From Spirochaetales bacterium (GTDB taxonomy: Bacteria > Spirochaetota > Spirochaetia > DSM-2461), in contig JAKSCK010000223.1 in assembly GCA_022360655.1 (NCBI GenBank), forward strand, positions 38,334 through 102,333: a DNA stretch of 64,000 nucleotides, read 5' to 3'. This document shows positions 63,615 through 64,000 of the stretch, in pieces. Under the pieces are notes generated by a model. The model was given only the letters and a program-made list of their open reading frames with translations, was not told the DNA's origin and ran no database searches. Numbering within the stretch: position 1 is the stretch's first letter; every line of letters starts with the position of its first letter. Both the position numbers and the translations under genes were made by a program.

Positions 63615-64000
<386 letters not shown>

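Overview
This looks like a chromosomal window from a free-living, sugar-fermenting spirochaete (Spirochaetales), with moderate GC. That placement is inferred from the gene set and was not tested phylogenetically: a paired LolC/LolE-type exporter with LolD, mglBAC, a giant OmpA-terminated surface protein with FlgD-like Ig repeats, SpoIIE-type phosphatases, PEGA and TPR envelope proteins, and a solitary NQR-type respiratory pump. No rRNA, tRNA, insertion sequence, prophage or CRISPR array was recognised. Genes are tightly packed, with many 1-14 nt overlaps.

Positions 1-19970 are one long minus-strand run. Read in the direction of transcription it holds: a giant outer-membrane/OmpA protein, rlmKL, a possible 39-aa membrane peptide, an unrecognised 594-aa protein, an HPt protein, a small Cas2-like protein, prfB (RF2) with its programmed +1 frameshift, a CheY-like receiver, a PEGA-repeat protein, ftsY, a secreted beta-repeat protein, the lipoprotein-sorting ABC transporter (permease, LolD, permease), clpC and a truncated TPR protein. 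Translation, protein targeting, envelope biogenesis and phospho-signalling are interleaved here.

Positions 20077-25228 (plus strand) carry a methyltransferase and two tandem HAMP-GAF-SpoIIE phosphatases. The first has Glu in place of a usual metal-binding Asp. Positions 25252-30271 (minus strand) hold nqrBCDEF without an adjacent nqrA, followed by a 150-aa unknown and an HdeD-like membrane protein. Divergent to it lie an RseC-like protein and an NlpC/P60 hydrolase.

Positions 31636-41298 (minus strand) form a sugar uptake and sensing locus: a class V aminotransferase, a YesN-type regulator, a YesM-type kinase, a lipoprotein sugar-binding protein, then mglB, mglA and mglC. The kinase and lipoprotein probably form a periplasmic sugar sensor. 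zwf precedes this block. Next come a LemA/TPM-domain trio (43030-45072, plus strand) and a second carbohydrate locus (45130-54178) with a GH2 glycosidase, a DesK/NarL two-component pair, a CUT1 binding protein, two permeases without an ATPase, and a divergent AraC regulator.

The last part holds glnS with a clear sigma-70 promoter, a small unknown, aspartate kinase, a DUF6062 cysteine-motif protein, a duplicated MshEN/GspE-N-like protein, a membrane-anchored small protein, valS, an AraC regulator and the start of a GH1 beta-glucosidase. Several genes lack a Shine-Dalgarno and have a -10-like hexamer exactly 6 nt before the start codon, which suggests leaderless transcripts.
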